Shown: positions 1 through 8,266 of the stretch, one piece after another
How the letters are laid out: every line of letters starts with the position of its first letter
Numbering within the stretch: position 1 is the first letter of the stretch
Assembly (NCBI GenBank): GCA_015056915.1
Contig: SVFK01000003.1
Span: 1-64,000, forward strand
DNA length: 64,000 nt
Reading direction: 5' to 3'
Source: Lachnospiraceae bacterium
Lineage (GTDB): Bacteria > Bacillota > Clostridia > Lachnospirales > Lachnospiraceae
Position numbers and translations under genes: made by a program
Notes under the pieces: model-generated
Seen by the model: only the letters and a program-made list of their open reading frames with translations
Told to the model about the DNA's origin: nothing
Database searches by the model: none

Positions 1-21
1 TAATCGGTCGAAGGCTTAACC
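1..21 (+). rRNA. 23S rRNA, 3' end only
   Basis: The first bases (TAATCGGTCGAAGGCTTAACC) match the conserved 3' tail of bacterial 23S rRNA, where the 3' strand of the terminal helix ends in a GGTCGA-GGCTTAACC-like sequence. Only the last ~20 nucleotides are inside the window. The exact 3' end is estimated by analogy. The spacer that follows holds a partial echo of the tail (a second GAAAGCTTAAC at about 67-77) and then a terminator. No 5S rRNA is visible before it. Confidence 0.72.
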
Positions 22-153
22 AGAAGGTCGGGAGTTATTCCAGAGAGAAGCGAAGGTCGAAGGACCGAAAGCTTAACGGAAGTCTTGAAGATAGATATTC
101 AGTGTTCGGTTTTGAAGGTATAATACCAATAGTTTAATATAAGTTGTTTATTC

Positions 154-181
154 AAAGAGTAGAGTTTCTACTCTTTTTTTG
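154..181 (+). terminator. rRNA operon terminator
   Basis: A 10-bp perfect stem (AAAGAGTAGA with TCTACTCTTT) around a 3-nt loop runs into an uninterrupted T tract. It is a classic intrinsic terminator and closes the rRNA transcript without a 5S gene in between. Confidence 0.85.
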
Positions 182-211
182 TATTAGTACAACCGGAAAC
201 TATTTACAAGC

Positions 212-240
212 TTGCGGAATGATATGACCTGCGTTATGAT
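212..240 (+). promoter_or_regulatory. Candidate promoter for the OLD-like nuclease
   Basis: TTGCGG (212-217), a 17-bp spacer and TATGAT (235-240) lie just after the rRNA terminator and 24 bp before the next start codon. The -35 is weak and the start point would leave a very short leader, so this is tentative. Confidence 0.35.
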
Positions 241-264
241 TAGAGTAAGCAGGAGGCGACGAAA

Positions 265-2112
265 ATGAAGATAGCTGCAATACATATTCAAAATTTTAAG
301 TCAATCAGAGATATGCATATTAAAAATATCGAAAATGCGCTTATTCTGGTCGGACAGAATAATACCGGTAAAAGTACGGTTTTGGATGCTATTCGTGCAG
401 CTGGTGGCGATTATCATATAAAACCGGATGATTTTGGAGAGGATCATGCCAATGTTGAAATATCCGTTTCCTTGGAGTTTGAGCAAGAAGATTTAGAGCA
501 GATGCACAAGAGGGGAATGGTGAGCAGATATCGCAAGAAGGATGCATGGCTACAGGATTTTTATAAAAAGCTACCTTCATTTCATGATGGTATTCTGACT
601 TTCACCATGATTGCCAATCGTGACGGAAAAGTAAGATATGATGACGGTTATAAAAAGGATAATCGTTATGTGAAGGAAATATTTCCACGTATCTATTATA
701 TTGATACGGAGAGGAGTCTGGAGCAGCTACAAAAGGATTTGTTGTTATTACAGGAAAAAGAGCTGTTACAGCGAATGAGGGCCGGAAGCTGTATGTTTAG
801 TTCCGCCAAAAAATGTAATTATTGTTTTTCTTGTATCGGTCTGATTGAAAAGAAAAAGCCGGAGGAAATGGATGTATTTGAGACCGCTAAGCTTTTGGAT
901 TATAAGCTGTACCATTTAAATCTGGATGAATTTGCACAAAAGGTCAATAAGAGCTTTCATAAGAATGGCGGACAGGATGAAATTATCTATTCCATGAACC
1001 GTGATGTGGAAAAAATGCTGCAGGTTACTACTGAAATAAGTCATCCTTCCGGAAATCTGACGCGACCCATTGAACAAATGAGCAAAGGTATGCGTTGCAT
1101 GTATTTGTTTTCTTTGTTGGAAGCATATACAGAAATCGAGGAAAGTCTTCCCAGTATTATTATGATAGAGGACCCGGAGATTTTTCTTCATCCGAGATTG
1201 CAAAGGGTATCAGGAGAGATTCTTTATCGTCTGTCACGCAAGAATCAGGTGATTTTTTCCACACATTCACCTAATTTATTGCCGAATTTTAACAGCAAAC
1301 AGATACGACAGGTAGTGCTTGATTCGGAAGGCTATTCTACAGTGAAGCAAAAGACTGACATCAGTGTAATTTTGGATGATTTGGGATATACGGCAAATGA
1401 TTTGATGAATGTAAACTTCGTCTTTATTGTAGAGGGCAAGCAGGATAAGAGTCGCCTGCCTCTTCTTTTAAAGAAATATTATTCGGAGACCTATGATGAG
1501 CACGGGAAATTGTCGCGGATTGCAATCATTACCACTAACAGCTGTACCAATATAAAAACATATGCCAATCTGAAATATATGAACCAGATATATATTAAGG
1601 ATCAGTTTCTTATGGTGCGGGATAGCGATGGTAAGGATCCGATAGAATTGGGGCGGCAGCTTTGCAAATACTATGAAGAGCGCAACTTGGAGGATTTGGA
1701 TAAGTTACCAAGAGTCCGTCCGGAAAATGTATTAATTTTAAAATATTATTCCTTTGAAAATTATTTTTTGAATCCTAAAATAATGGCGAAGCTTGGAATT
1801 ATTCCTACTGAAGAGGATTTTTATCGTATATTTTTGAAAAAGTGGAAGGAATATCTGCATCGCATCAAGAGTGGTAAGCATCTGAAACAGGTGATAGGAC
1901 AGGATTTAAAGACAGAACAGGATGTCAAACAATATATGGAAGAGATTAAAATATATATGCGAGGACATAATCTGTTTGATATTTTCTATGGAAAATACAG
2001 AGAACGTGAAATGGAATTGTTAAATAAATACATTGAATTGGCTCCAAGAGAGGATTTTGCAGACATTTTAGATGCTATGGAGCAATTTGTATATTTTGAA
2101 AGCAAAAAATAG
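265..2112 (+). CDS. OLD-like ATP-dependent nuclease (ABC-ATPase + TOPRIM)
   Basis: A 615-residue protein with the layout of overcoming-lysogenization-defect (OLD) family nucleases. The N-terminal ABC/SMC-type ATPase has Walker A GQNNTGKST at 30-38, a signature-like SKGMRC near 273-278, Walker B IIMIEDPE at about 298-305 and the H-switch STHSP at 332-336. A C-terminal TOPRIM domain follows, with VEGKQD at 389-394 and the metal-binding DSD at 453-455. The family couples ATP binding to DNA cleavage, and its members include phage-defence enzymes such as GajA. No GajB-type helicase or other partner is adjacent. Four cysteines (176, 184, 187, 190) in the middle of the ATPase region look like a metal site and are not a hallmark I know for the family. 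AGGAGG precedes the ATG. The gene stands alone directly behind an rRNA operon, so a defence or a DNA-repair role is open. Confidence 0.8.
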   Translation: MKIAAIHIQNFKSIRDMHIKNIENALILVGQNNTGKSTVLDAIRAAGGDYHIKPDDFGEDHANVEISVSLEFEQEDLEQMHKRGMVSRYRKKDAWLQDFYKKLPSFHDGILTFTMIANRDGKVRYDDGYKKDNRYVKEIFPRIYYIDTERSLEQLQKDLLLLQEKELLQRMRAGSCMFSSAKKCNYCFSCIGLIEKKKPEEMDVFETAKLLDYKLYHLNLDEFAQKVNKSFHKNGGQDEIIYSMNRDVEKMLQVTTEISHPSGNLTRPIEQMSKGMRCMYLFSLLEAYTEIEESLPSIIMIEDPEIFLHPRLQRVSGEILYRLSRKNQVIFSTHSPNLLPNFNSKQIRQVVLDSEGYSTVKQKTDISVILDDLGYTANDLMNVNFVFIVEGKQDKSRLPLLLKKYYSETYDEHGKLSRIAIITTNSCTNIKTYANLKYMNQIYIKDQFLMVRDSDGKDPIELGRQLCKYYEERNLEDLDKLPRVRPENVLILKYYSFENYFLNPKIMAKLGIIPTEEDFYRIFLKKWKEYLHRIKSGKHLKQVIGQDLKTEQDVKQYMEEIKIYMRGHNLFDIFYGKYREREMELLNKYIELAPREDFADILDAMEQFVYFESKK

Positions 2113-2131
2113 TTTCTTTTTTTGAAAAATA

Positions 2132-2140
2132 TGATATAAT
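2132..2140 (+). promoter_or_regulatory. Extended -10 promoter of cheV
   Basis: TG-A-TATAAT is a perfect extended -10 element 74 bp before the cheV start. No good -35 is present 17 bp upstream, as expected for an extended -10 promoter. Confidence 0.5.
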
Positions 2141-2213
2141 AGTTTCATACTAGAGAAGGACCATTCGATATCATTAGAGATAGAGAATCGGGGAAAAAGT
2201 GCGAGGTGGAAAT

Positions 2214-3125
2214 ATGGATACAAAGATTTTACTTGAAAATGGAACAAACGAGTTAGAAATTCTTGAATTCTCATTAGCCGGTAATTCGTATGGAATTAAT
2301 GTTGCTAAGATTAGAGAAATTATTCCTTATCAGGCAGTTACGCCCGTTCCTAATTCTCATCCCAGTATAGAGGGCATTTTTATGCCGCGTGATACTATGA
2401 TTACTGCCATCGATTTAATGAATTGCTTGGGACGTGGAGAGGCTGAAAAGAAAGGTTTATTTATCGTAACAAACTTTAATAAGCTTGATATAGCTTTCCA
2501 TGTTGAAGTGGTAATCGGTATTCACAGAGTATCATGGAAGGATATTATTAAACCTGATGCAACGATTTCCAATACAGATGAGAGTGTTGCTACCGGTATT
2601 ATTAAGAAGAATGATAAGTTGATTATTATCTTGGATTTTGAAAAGATTGTTTCCGATATCAATCCTGAGACCGGTTTAAAGGTTTCTGAATTGAACGAGC
2701 TTGGTCCCAGAACCAGAAGCACCGTGCCTATTTTGATTGCTGAGGATTCTCCTTTGTTGAACAAGCTGATTGTAGATTCCTTGAAGATTGCCGGATATGA
2801 TAATTTGATACATACAGAGAATGGTCAGAAAGCATATGATGTTATTACACAGTGCAAGAATGACGGTACTCTTGACCAACATGTACGTTGTATCATTACC
2901 GATATTGAGATGCCGGAGATGGATGGACACAGATTAACTAAGCTCGTAAAGAGTGACGAGGCTACTGCTCATATTCCGATTGTTATTTTCTCCTCCTTAG
3001 TAAATGATGAGATGAAGAAAAAGGGTGCGGCGCTTGGTGCTGATGCGCAGTTGTCTAAACCGGAGATCGGAAATCTGGTAAGAATTGTAGACGGTTTGGT
3101 TAAAGAAAGACATTTGGACAATTAG
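2214..3125 (+). CDS. cheV: Chemotaxis coupling protein CheV (CheW + receiver)
   Basis: An N-terminal CheW-like domain (about residues 10-150, with a CheW-type segment FSLAGNSYGINVAKIREI near the start) is joined to a C-terminal response-regulator receiver (about 170-300). The receiver has the acidic pocket AEDS, phospho-acceptor Asp230 in ITDIEMPEMDG, and the conserved lysine in LSKPE. CheV links chemoreceptors to the CheA kinase in the cytoplasm and tunes adaptation through phosphorylation. The ATG at 2214 is preferred over the upstream GTG at 2199 because GAGGTGG sits just before it. It is transcribed alone, between its own extended -10 and a strong terminator. No other che gene is in the window. 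It implies the organism is motile. Confidence 0.92.
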   Translation: MDTKILLENGTNELEILEFSLAGNSYGINVAKIREIIPYQAVTPVPNSHPSIEGIFMPRDTMITAIDLMNCLGRGEAEKKGLFIVTNFNKLDIAFHVEVVIGIHRVSWKDIIKPDATISNTDESVATGIIKKNDKLIIILDFEKIVSDINPETGLKVSELNELGPRTRSTVPILIAEDSPLLNKLIVDSLKIAGYDNLIHTENGQKAYDVITQCKNDGTLDQHVRCIITDIEMPEMDGHRLTKLVKSDEATAHIPIVIFSSLVNDEMKKKGAALGADAQLSKPEIGNLVRIVDGLVKERHLDN

Positions 3126-3137
3126 AAATAAGAAAAG

Positions 3138-3160
3138 GCTGGGATGCTTCCCAGCTTTTT
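3138..3160 (+). terminator. Terminator after cheV
   Basis: A 7-bp GC-rich stem (GCTGGGA with TCCCAGC), a tetraloop TGCT and five T residues form an intrinsic terminator 12 bp after the cheV stop codon. Confidence 0.85.
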
Positions 3161-3211
3161 CATTATGCCCGCAAAATCGATATTTAGAAAGGGCTATGAA
3201 AGGATTTTGAG

Positions 3212-4033
3212 ATGATGGAAGAAATATTGTCAGCAATAGAAGAGGCTGATTTGGTATTGGTTGGTCTTGGAGAGGAATTTGATGAAATAGGTATGGATAA
3301 AACAGACCGTGGCTATATTGCTGCCAGAAATTATTTGGAGGAAAATGAAAATGGCTGGATGTTGCCCCAGCTTGATGAAATATATCGCAGAAGGAATAAC
3401 ATTACTGGAGAAAGTGTTCTTGAAGAAGGCTTAAACAATCTCGCAAAGATACTTGCCGATAAAAATTATTTTGTGGTTTCGACAGCGATGAATGAGAGAA
3501 TTAGTGCTGTTGAATGGAAGGATAATCGTCTTGTTATGACTTGCGGTGGGACAGGTATGAAGCAATGCCCGGAAGGTTGCGGAGCAGGACTGCACAAAAT
3601 AACAGAGGCTGAGGAACAGGCACTTGTAGATTATTTAAGCAGATTACAGGAGTGTTTACAGAATCCGGACTGCAAGCAGAAGAATATTGATAGCTTGCCT
3701 CAAATAGGCGTTTGTCCCGATTGTGGAAAAGCATTACAGCTTAATAATATATATGCCGGACAATACGATGAAAATGGTTATTTACCTCAATGGCAATTAT
3801 ATACCAAGTGGTTGCAGGGAACCTTAAACAAGAATTTAGTAATCTTGGAGCTTGGTGTTGGAATGAAATTTCCTTCGGTAATACGCTGGCCATTTGAAAA
3901 GATTGCTTTTTTTAACAATAAAGCGCATATATACAGAGTCAACGAGAAGCTTTATCAATTAACAGAGGAATTAAAGGGAAAGGGGACTGCAATTCCCAAG
4001 AATTCCATTGATTGGTTGCGTAGCCTATGTTAA
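3212..4033 (+). CDS. Sirtuin-like (SIR2-fold) protein, probably catalytically degenerate
   Basis: A 273-residue protein that resembles SIR2-family deacylases in overall order. It opens with ADLVLVGLGEEF, in the position of the sirtuin NAD-binding ADxxxxGAGAGxS. Two cysteine pairs (CPEGC near residue 118 and CPDC near 170) could form the zinc ribbon. It ends with LELGVGMKFPSVIRWPF, like the sirtuin C-terminal GVG...P..I..PF strand. Key catalytic elements are altered: the GAG loop reads GLGEE, and the usual TxNxD segment appears as STAMNER. I therefore infer a sirtuin fold with changed or lost NAD chemistry. The assignment rests on pattern memory only. Start at 3212 or the adjacent ATG at 3215. 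Confidence 0.55.
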   Translation: MMEEILSAIEEADLVLVGLGEEFDEIGMDKTDRGYIAARNYLEENENGWMLPQLDEIYRRRNNITGESVLEEGLNNLAKILADKNYFVVSTAMNERISAVEWKDNRLVMTCGGTGMKQCPEGCGAGLHKITEAEEQALVDYLSRLQECLQNPDCKQKNIDSLPQIGVCPDCGKALQLNNIYAGQYDENGYLPQWQLYTKWLQGTLNKNLVILELGVGMKFPSVIRWPFEKIAFFNNKAHIYRVNEKLYQLTEELKGKGTAIPKNSIDWLRSLC

Positions 4034-4096
4034 ACTATAAACAAATGTGAACATACTGTTGAATTTATAAAATGCCAAAGGAAGTGAGGAGTAACA

Positions 4097-6046
4097 ATGC
4101 CTTCACAAGAAGAATACTTAGATCAATTATTGCAGAATTTAACAAAGGATCAAGGAGATGAAAGTTCTGTATCTTTGTCTGAAGAAAGCGAAGATAGTGA
4201 TGTTGACGTTGAAGCAATTCTGCAGTCTGTAATAGAGACACATGATACGGATATGGATGGATTGCAGTCTTTGGAGGCAGATGCAGCAGATAAGTCTGTT
4301 GTAGAGGATGAGTCTGCTTTTGCCATGGATATATTGGAAGAAGAATTGCCGATAGAGGAATTGCCGACAGAGGAACCTGTGTCGGATGATTTATTGGGTA
4401 ATATGGCGACATCGGTAGATGATATTGCTGAAATGAGTGAAGAGGATATTGAACGTTTGTTGGAAGCCAGCCAAAGAGAGGCGGCTACTTCGACGGAACA
4501 AAGTGAAGCTGTTTTCAGTGATTTCGATGATGTTGGGTTGTCGGAGCTGTTGAATGATAGTGAGGATGCTGATCTTAAGGAAATACAGGAGCTTTTACAA
4601 AAATCAGACAATAATGAAATTATCGATGACTCAGTAGAAGACGATGATTTGGGCACAGCACAGCATAATAAGGTTGAAGAGCGAAGACAGCAAAAGGCAG
4701 CCAAAAAGGAAGCGAAAAAGGCTGCAAAGGAAGCGCGTAAGGCGGCAAAGGAAGCGGCGAAGGAAGCTCGTAAAGCTACAAAAGAAGCTAAAGAAGCGGA
4801 AAAAGCAGAAAAGAACGCTTTGAAAATGCAGGAGCAGGATGTCAATGAAGAGGACACAAGTGAACAGGTAGCCTTTGAGCAGACCGCTGAGAATGATTTG
4901 TCAGATTTGGAAGCTGTTTTATCTGGAATTGATATGGCGGAAGAATCTCAGGTTGATTCAGGTGGTTTATCGGTTGAGGATGAATTGTTAAAGGAGCTTG
5001 ACTCCTTTGATTTCTTAAGCGATTCTATGGTGTCGGATAATGATTTGGAGGTGGTTGATTCTGCCAGTGCTGATTCCCTCGCACAAATTGTGGAAGGAAA
5101 CACTGCCAAGAAAGAAAAGAAAGGACTTTTTGCAAGGCTTTTAGAATTCATTAATGAAGAGGATGAAGATGAGCCTGAAAATGAAAATATACTACTTTCC
5201 GATGAAAATGAGTCTATCTTAAGAGAAATGGATAAGGAAAAGAAGAAGGGAAAGAAAGGCAAGAAGACCAAGAAAAACGCAGGAAAAGGCGACGAGAAGA
5301 AATCTGACGGCAATGCTGAAAATGATGAAGAAGAAATACGAGAGGTTAAAAAGCCTAAAAAGGAGAAAAAACCTAAGAAGGAAAAGCTACCGAAAGAGGT
5401 GAGCTTTGAGCCTAAAGGAAAAAAGATTCCTCTAAAGCATATTCTTCTGGTGTCCGTGGTATGTCTTTCTATTGGAGCAGCCATTCTTCTGTTTGTGAAG
5501 GTCGTGGGTGATTATAGTGCGAAGCAGGAGGCCAAAAGAGCCTTTTATGCAGGCGACTATCAGACCTGCTATCAAAGTCTGTTTGGTAAGGAATTGAACG
5601 AAAGCGAGCAGGTAATGTATAGCAAATCCGAAAGTATTCTCACGATTAGAATATGGATGAAAGAGTATGAATTGTTGGCGGGAGAGGGTCAGGAGGTAAA
5701 GGCCTTGGACAGTCTGTTGCAGGCAGTATATGATTATCCCACCTTATATGATTATTCGGTACAGTGGAATGCCAATGCAGAGGTTGAAGCGGTATATAAT
5801 CAGTTCCTGACAATTCTATCCGAAAAATATCATCTGACAGAGGAGCAGGCAAAGGAAATTACCAACAATCCTGACGATATTGAATATACCAGAATGGTTA
5901 TGGCCATTGCAAAGGGTGAAGGCTTTGGGTCATGGAATGAGCCTGAGGTAAAAGAAGAAGTGGTACAACCGGAGGTGCTTCAGGACCTGCTGCCTGAGGA
6001 AGAGGAAATGGGTGATTCTCAGTTTGTAGATAACCAAAACGAATAG
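4097..6046 (+). CDS. Acidic / Lys-Ala-rich single-pass membrane protein, function unknown
   Basis: I do not recognise a family. The 649-residue protein has three parts. Residues 1-190 are very acidic and low in complexity. Residues ~195-245 are a Lys/Ala/Glu repeat (KKAAKEARKAAKEAAKEAR and similar) predicted to be a long charged helix. More acidic and Lys-rich tracts follow up to ~440, with KKEKKGLFARLLEFI at about 340. A single hydrophobic segment (about 447-468, HILLVSVVCLSIGAAILLF) spans the membrane. The ~180-residue C-terminal part after it is TPR-like (AFYAGDYQTCYQSLFG). The polarity suggests a large cytoplasmic charged region and an outer domain. GAGGAG precedes the ATG. It sits 58 bp upstream of hisH, but nothing in it suggests histidine synthesis. 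Confidence 0.7.
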   Translation: MPSQEEYLDQLLQNLTKDQGDESSVSLSEESEDSDVDVEAILQSVIETHDTDMDGLQSLEADAADKSVVEDESAFAMDILEEELPIEELPTEEPVSDDLLGNMATSVDDIAEMSEEDIERLLEASQREAATSTEQSEAVFSDFDDVGLSELLNDSEDADLKEIQELLQKSDNNEIIDDSVEDDDLGTAQHNKVEERRQQKAAKKEAKKAAKEARKAAKEAAKEARKATKEAKEAEKAEKNALKMQEQDVNEEDTSEQVAFEQTAENDLSDLEAVLSGIDMAEESQVDSGGLSVEDELLKELDSFDFLSDSMVSDNDLEVVDSASADSLAQIVEGNTAKKEKKGLFARLLEFINEEDEDEPENENILLSDENESILREMDKEKKKGKKGKKTKKNAGKGDEKKSDGNAENDEEEIREVKKPKKEKKPKKEKLPKEVSFEPKGKKIPLKHILLVSVVCLSIGAAILLFVKVVGDYSAKQEAKRAFYAGDYQTCYQSLFGKELNESEQVMYSKSESILTIRIWMKEYELLAGEGQEVKALDSLLQAVYDYPTLYDYSVQWNANAEVEAVYNQFLTILSEKYHLTEEQAKEITNNPDDIEYTRMVMAIAKGEGFGSWNEPEVKEEVVQPEVLQDLLPEEEEMGDSQFVDNQNE

Positions 6047-6104
6047 TGCGACATACACATGTGTCGTGAGAGTCAATAAGAATGACAGAGCGGAGAGACA
6101 TAAA

Positions 6105-6737
6105 ATGATTGCAATTATTGATTATGATGCGGGTAATATAAAGAGTGTGGAAAAAGCAATACTTTCGCTGGGGGAAGAGGTTGTAATCACAAGAGATGCC
6201 GATGTAATTCTCGCGGCTGACGGAGTGATTTTACCGGGTGTGGGAGCCTTTGGCGATGCTATGGAGAAGCTGCAAGCATATCAGCTTGTAGATGTGATTC
6301 ATAAATGCGTGGAACAGAACACACCTTTTCTGGGAATCTGTCTGGGTTTACAGCTTTTGTTTGAAAGCAGTGAGGAGAGTCCCGGCGTGAAAGGACTTCA
6401 CGTTCTTGATGGCAAAATATTGCGTATTCCCGAATCAACAGGACTTAAGATTCCTCATATTGGTTGGAATGATTTGAGTTATCCGAATAAAAGCCGACTG
6501 TTTGAAGGGATTTCGGAGCATTCCTATGTGTATTTTGTTCATTCTTATTATTTGAAGGCAGAGGATGAAGGAATTGTGGCTGCGGCTACAGAATATGGTA
6601 CGCATATTCATGCTTCCGTAGAAAAGGGAAATGTATTTGCCTGCCAGTTTCACCCGGAAAAGAGCTCGGAGGTAGGGCTTAAGATATTACAGAATTTTAT
6701 TAATATTACCAAGAAAGACACCTGTGGAGGACATTAG
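6105..6737 (+). CDS. hisH: Imidazole glycerol phosphate synthase, glutaminase subunit HisH
   Basis: A class I glutamine amidotransferase of 210 residues. The nucleophile Cys lies in [11 protein letters not shown], the oxyanion region is GVGAFGDAM, and the catalytic His-Glu pair is in FHPEKSS near the C-terminus. HisH releases ammonia from glutamine and channels it to HisF, which makes imidazole glycerol phosphate and AICAR. The ATG at 6105 ([11 protein letters not shown]) is the family N-terminus and follows GGAGAG; an upstream in-frame GTG at 6066 would add 13 unrelated residues. It ends one base before the hisF start codon. No other his genes are in the window. Confidence 0.95.
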   Translation: MIAIIDYDAGNIKSVEKAILSLGEEVVITRDADVILAADGVILPGVGAFGDAMEKLQAYQLVDVIHKCVEQNTPFLGICLGLQLLFESSEESPGVKGLHVLDGKILRIPESTGLKIPHIGWNDLSYPNKSRLFEGISEHSYVYFVHSYYLKAEDEGIVAAATEYGTHIHASVEKGNVFACQFHPEKSSEVGLKILQNFINITKKDTCGGH

Positions 6738-6738
6738 A

Positions 6739-7500
6739 ATGCATACAAAAAGAATAATTCCCTGTCTGGATATTAAGGATGGTAGAGTCGTAAAGGGTGT
6801 CAATTTTGTGAATTTAAGAGACGCGGGAGCACCTGCAGAGGTTGCAGAAGCTTATGACAAGGCTGGGGCAGATGAAGTGGTTTTTCTGGATATTAATGCA
6901 TCAGCAGACAGTCGCGCGACACAGCTGGAATGGGTGCGTGAGGTGGCAAGCCGCTTATTTGTACCCTTCACGGTAGGTGGAGGTATCCGTACTGTTGATG
7001 ATTTCAAGGCAATTTTGCGTGAAGGTGCCGATAAAATATCAATTAATTCGGCAGCGATTATGAATCCGCAGCTAATAAGTGATGCAGCAGATAAGTTTGG
7101 CAGTCAGTGTGTTGTGGTTGCCATCGATGCGAAGAGACGGGAAGACGGCAGCGGTTGGAATATTTATAAAAACGGCGGTCGTGTAGATATGGGAATGGAT
7201 GCCGTGGAGTGGGCAATCAAGGCAGAAAAGTTGGGTGCCGGTGAAATCTTACTAACAAGTATGGATTGTGATGGTGCCAAAACAGGCTATGATATTGCTC
7301 TGACAAAGGCTGTGGCAGAGAGTGTCAGTATTCCGGTGATTGCCTCCGGTGGCGCAGGCAAGCTGGAGCATTTTCATGAGGCTTTGGTAGATGCAAAGGC
7401 AGAGGCGGTATTGGCGGCTTCCCTGTTCCATTATAAAGAATTGGAGATTAGAGAAGTGAAGGAATATCTCCGCGATAAAGGTGTAAGTGTAAGACTATAG
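6739..7500 (+). CDS. hisF: Imidazole glycerol phosphate synthase, cyclase subunit HisF
   Basis: A 253-residue TIM barrel. The catalytic aspartate is in [10 protein letters not shown] at the N-terminus and the second is in TSMDCDG. Phosphate-binding loops are FTVGGGIR and IASGGAGK. With HisH it converts PRFAR to imidazole glycerol phosphate in histidine biosynthesis. The ATG at 6739 is chosen because GTGGAGG precedes it and [12 protein letters not shown] matches the family start. Its one-base spacing from hisH fits stoichiometric co-translation. Confidence 0.96.
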   Translation: MHTKRIIPCLDIKDGRVVKGVNFVNLRDAGAPAEVAEAYDKAGADEVVFLDINASADSRATQLEWVREVASRLFVPFTVGGGIRTVDDFKAILREGADKISINSAAIMNPQLISDAADKFGSQCVVVAIDAKRREDGSGWNIYKNGGRVDMGMDAVEWAIKAEKLGAGEILLTSMDCDGAKTGYDIALTKAVAESVSIPVIASGGAGKLEHFHEALVDAKAEAVLAASLFHYKELEIREVKEYLRDKGVSVRL

Positions 7501-7544
7501 AAATATCATACACCATTGTTTTATGGGAAGAAGGATTTGGACAA

Positions 7545-8219
7545 ATGAGCATGATTGCAAATGACTGGCTGACAGAGCTTGGAAATGAGTTTAAGAAGCC
7601 ATATTATAAAACCTTATATGAATTTGTAAGGCAGGAGTATAATACGACACAGGTGTTTCCGCCTTCCGAAGACATTTTTACGGCATTTCATTTAACACCC
7701 TTAAGTGAGGTAAAGGTGGTAATCATTGGGCAAGATCCTTATCACAATGTGGGACAGGCACATGGACTTTGTTTTTCAGTGAAACCGGATGTGGATATTC
7801 CGCCATCACTGGTGAATATTTATCAGGAATTACATGATGATGTGGGCTGTGCTATTCCTAATAACGGTTATCTGGTGAAATGGGCCAAGCAGGGAGTGCT
7901 GATGTTAAATACCGTACTTACGGTGCGTGCCCATATGGCCAATTCGCATCGGGGAAAAGGCTGGGAGGAATTTACTGATGCCGCAATTCGAGCATTAAAT
8001 AAGCAGGACAGGCCTATTGTGTTTGTTTTATGGGGACGTCCGGCACAGATGAAAAAGAGCATGCTGAACAATCCCAACCATTTGATTCTGGAGGCACCAC
8101 ATCCCAGTCCGTTATCAGCCTATAGGGGCTTCTTTGGAAGCAAGCCATTTAGTAAAGTGAATGATTTTTTGCAGTCACATGAGATGGCGCCAATCGACTG
8201 GCAGATTGAAAATGTGTAG
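7545..8219 (+). CDS. ung: Uracil-DNA glycosylase
   Basis: A family 1 uracil-DNA glycosylase of 224 residues, the normal size. The water-activating loop GQDPYHNVGQAHGL holds the catalytic Asp, and the minor-groove loop HPSPLSAYRGFFG holds the conserved His. The uracil pocket Asn is in LMLNTVLTVR. It removes uracil from DNA to start base excision repair. The ATG follows GAAGAAGGA; the ATG six bases later (MIANDW) is an alternative. It lies 44 bp behind hisF and may be co-transcribed with it. Confidence 0.96.
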   Translation: MSMIANDWLTELGNEFKKPYYKTLYEFVRQEYNTTQVFPPSEDIFTAFHLTPLSEVKVVIIGQDPYHNVGQAHGLCFSVKPDVDIPPSLVNIYQELHDDVGCAIPNNGYLVKWAKQGVLMLNTVLTVRAHMANSHRGKGWEEFTDAAIRALNKQDRPIVFVLWGRPAQMKKSMLNNPNHLILEAPHPSPLSAYRGFFGSKPFSKVNDFLQSHEMAPIDWQIENV

Positions 8220-8266
8220 CGGACAGTCTAAATACAATAAATATAGAAAGGTCTCTTTGGGCAGTG

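Noticed and set aside
22..150. 5S rRNA in the spacer after 23S
   Set aside because: No 5S-like core (such as CCGAACACGGAAG or a GGTGGCGAT start) is present before the terminator.
4150..4857. Long Ser/Ala-rich minus-strand frame of 235 residues
   Set aside because: A shadow of the Lys/Ala/Glu-rich + strand gene; its composition is a product of the complementary codons, and there is no ribosome binding site.
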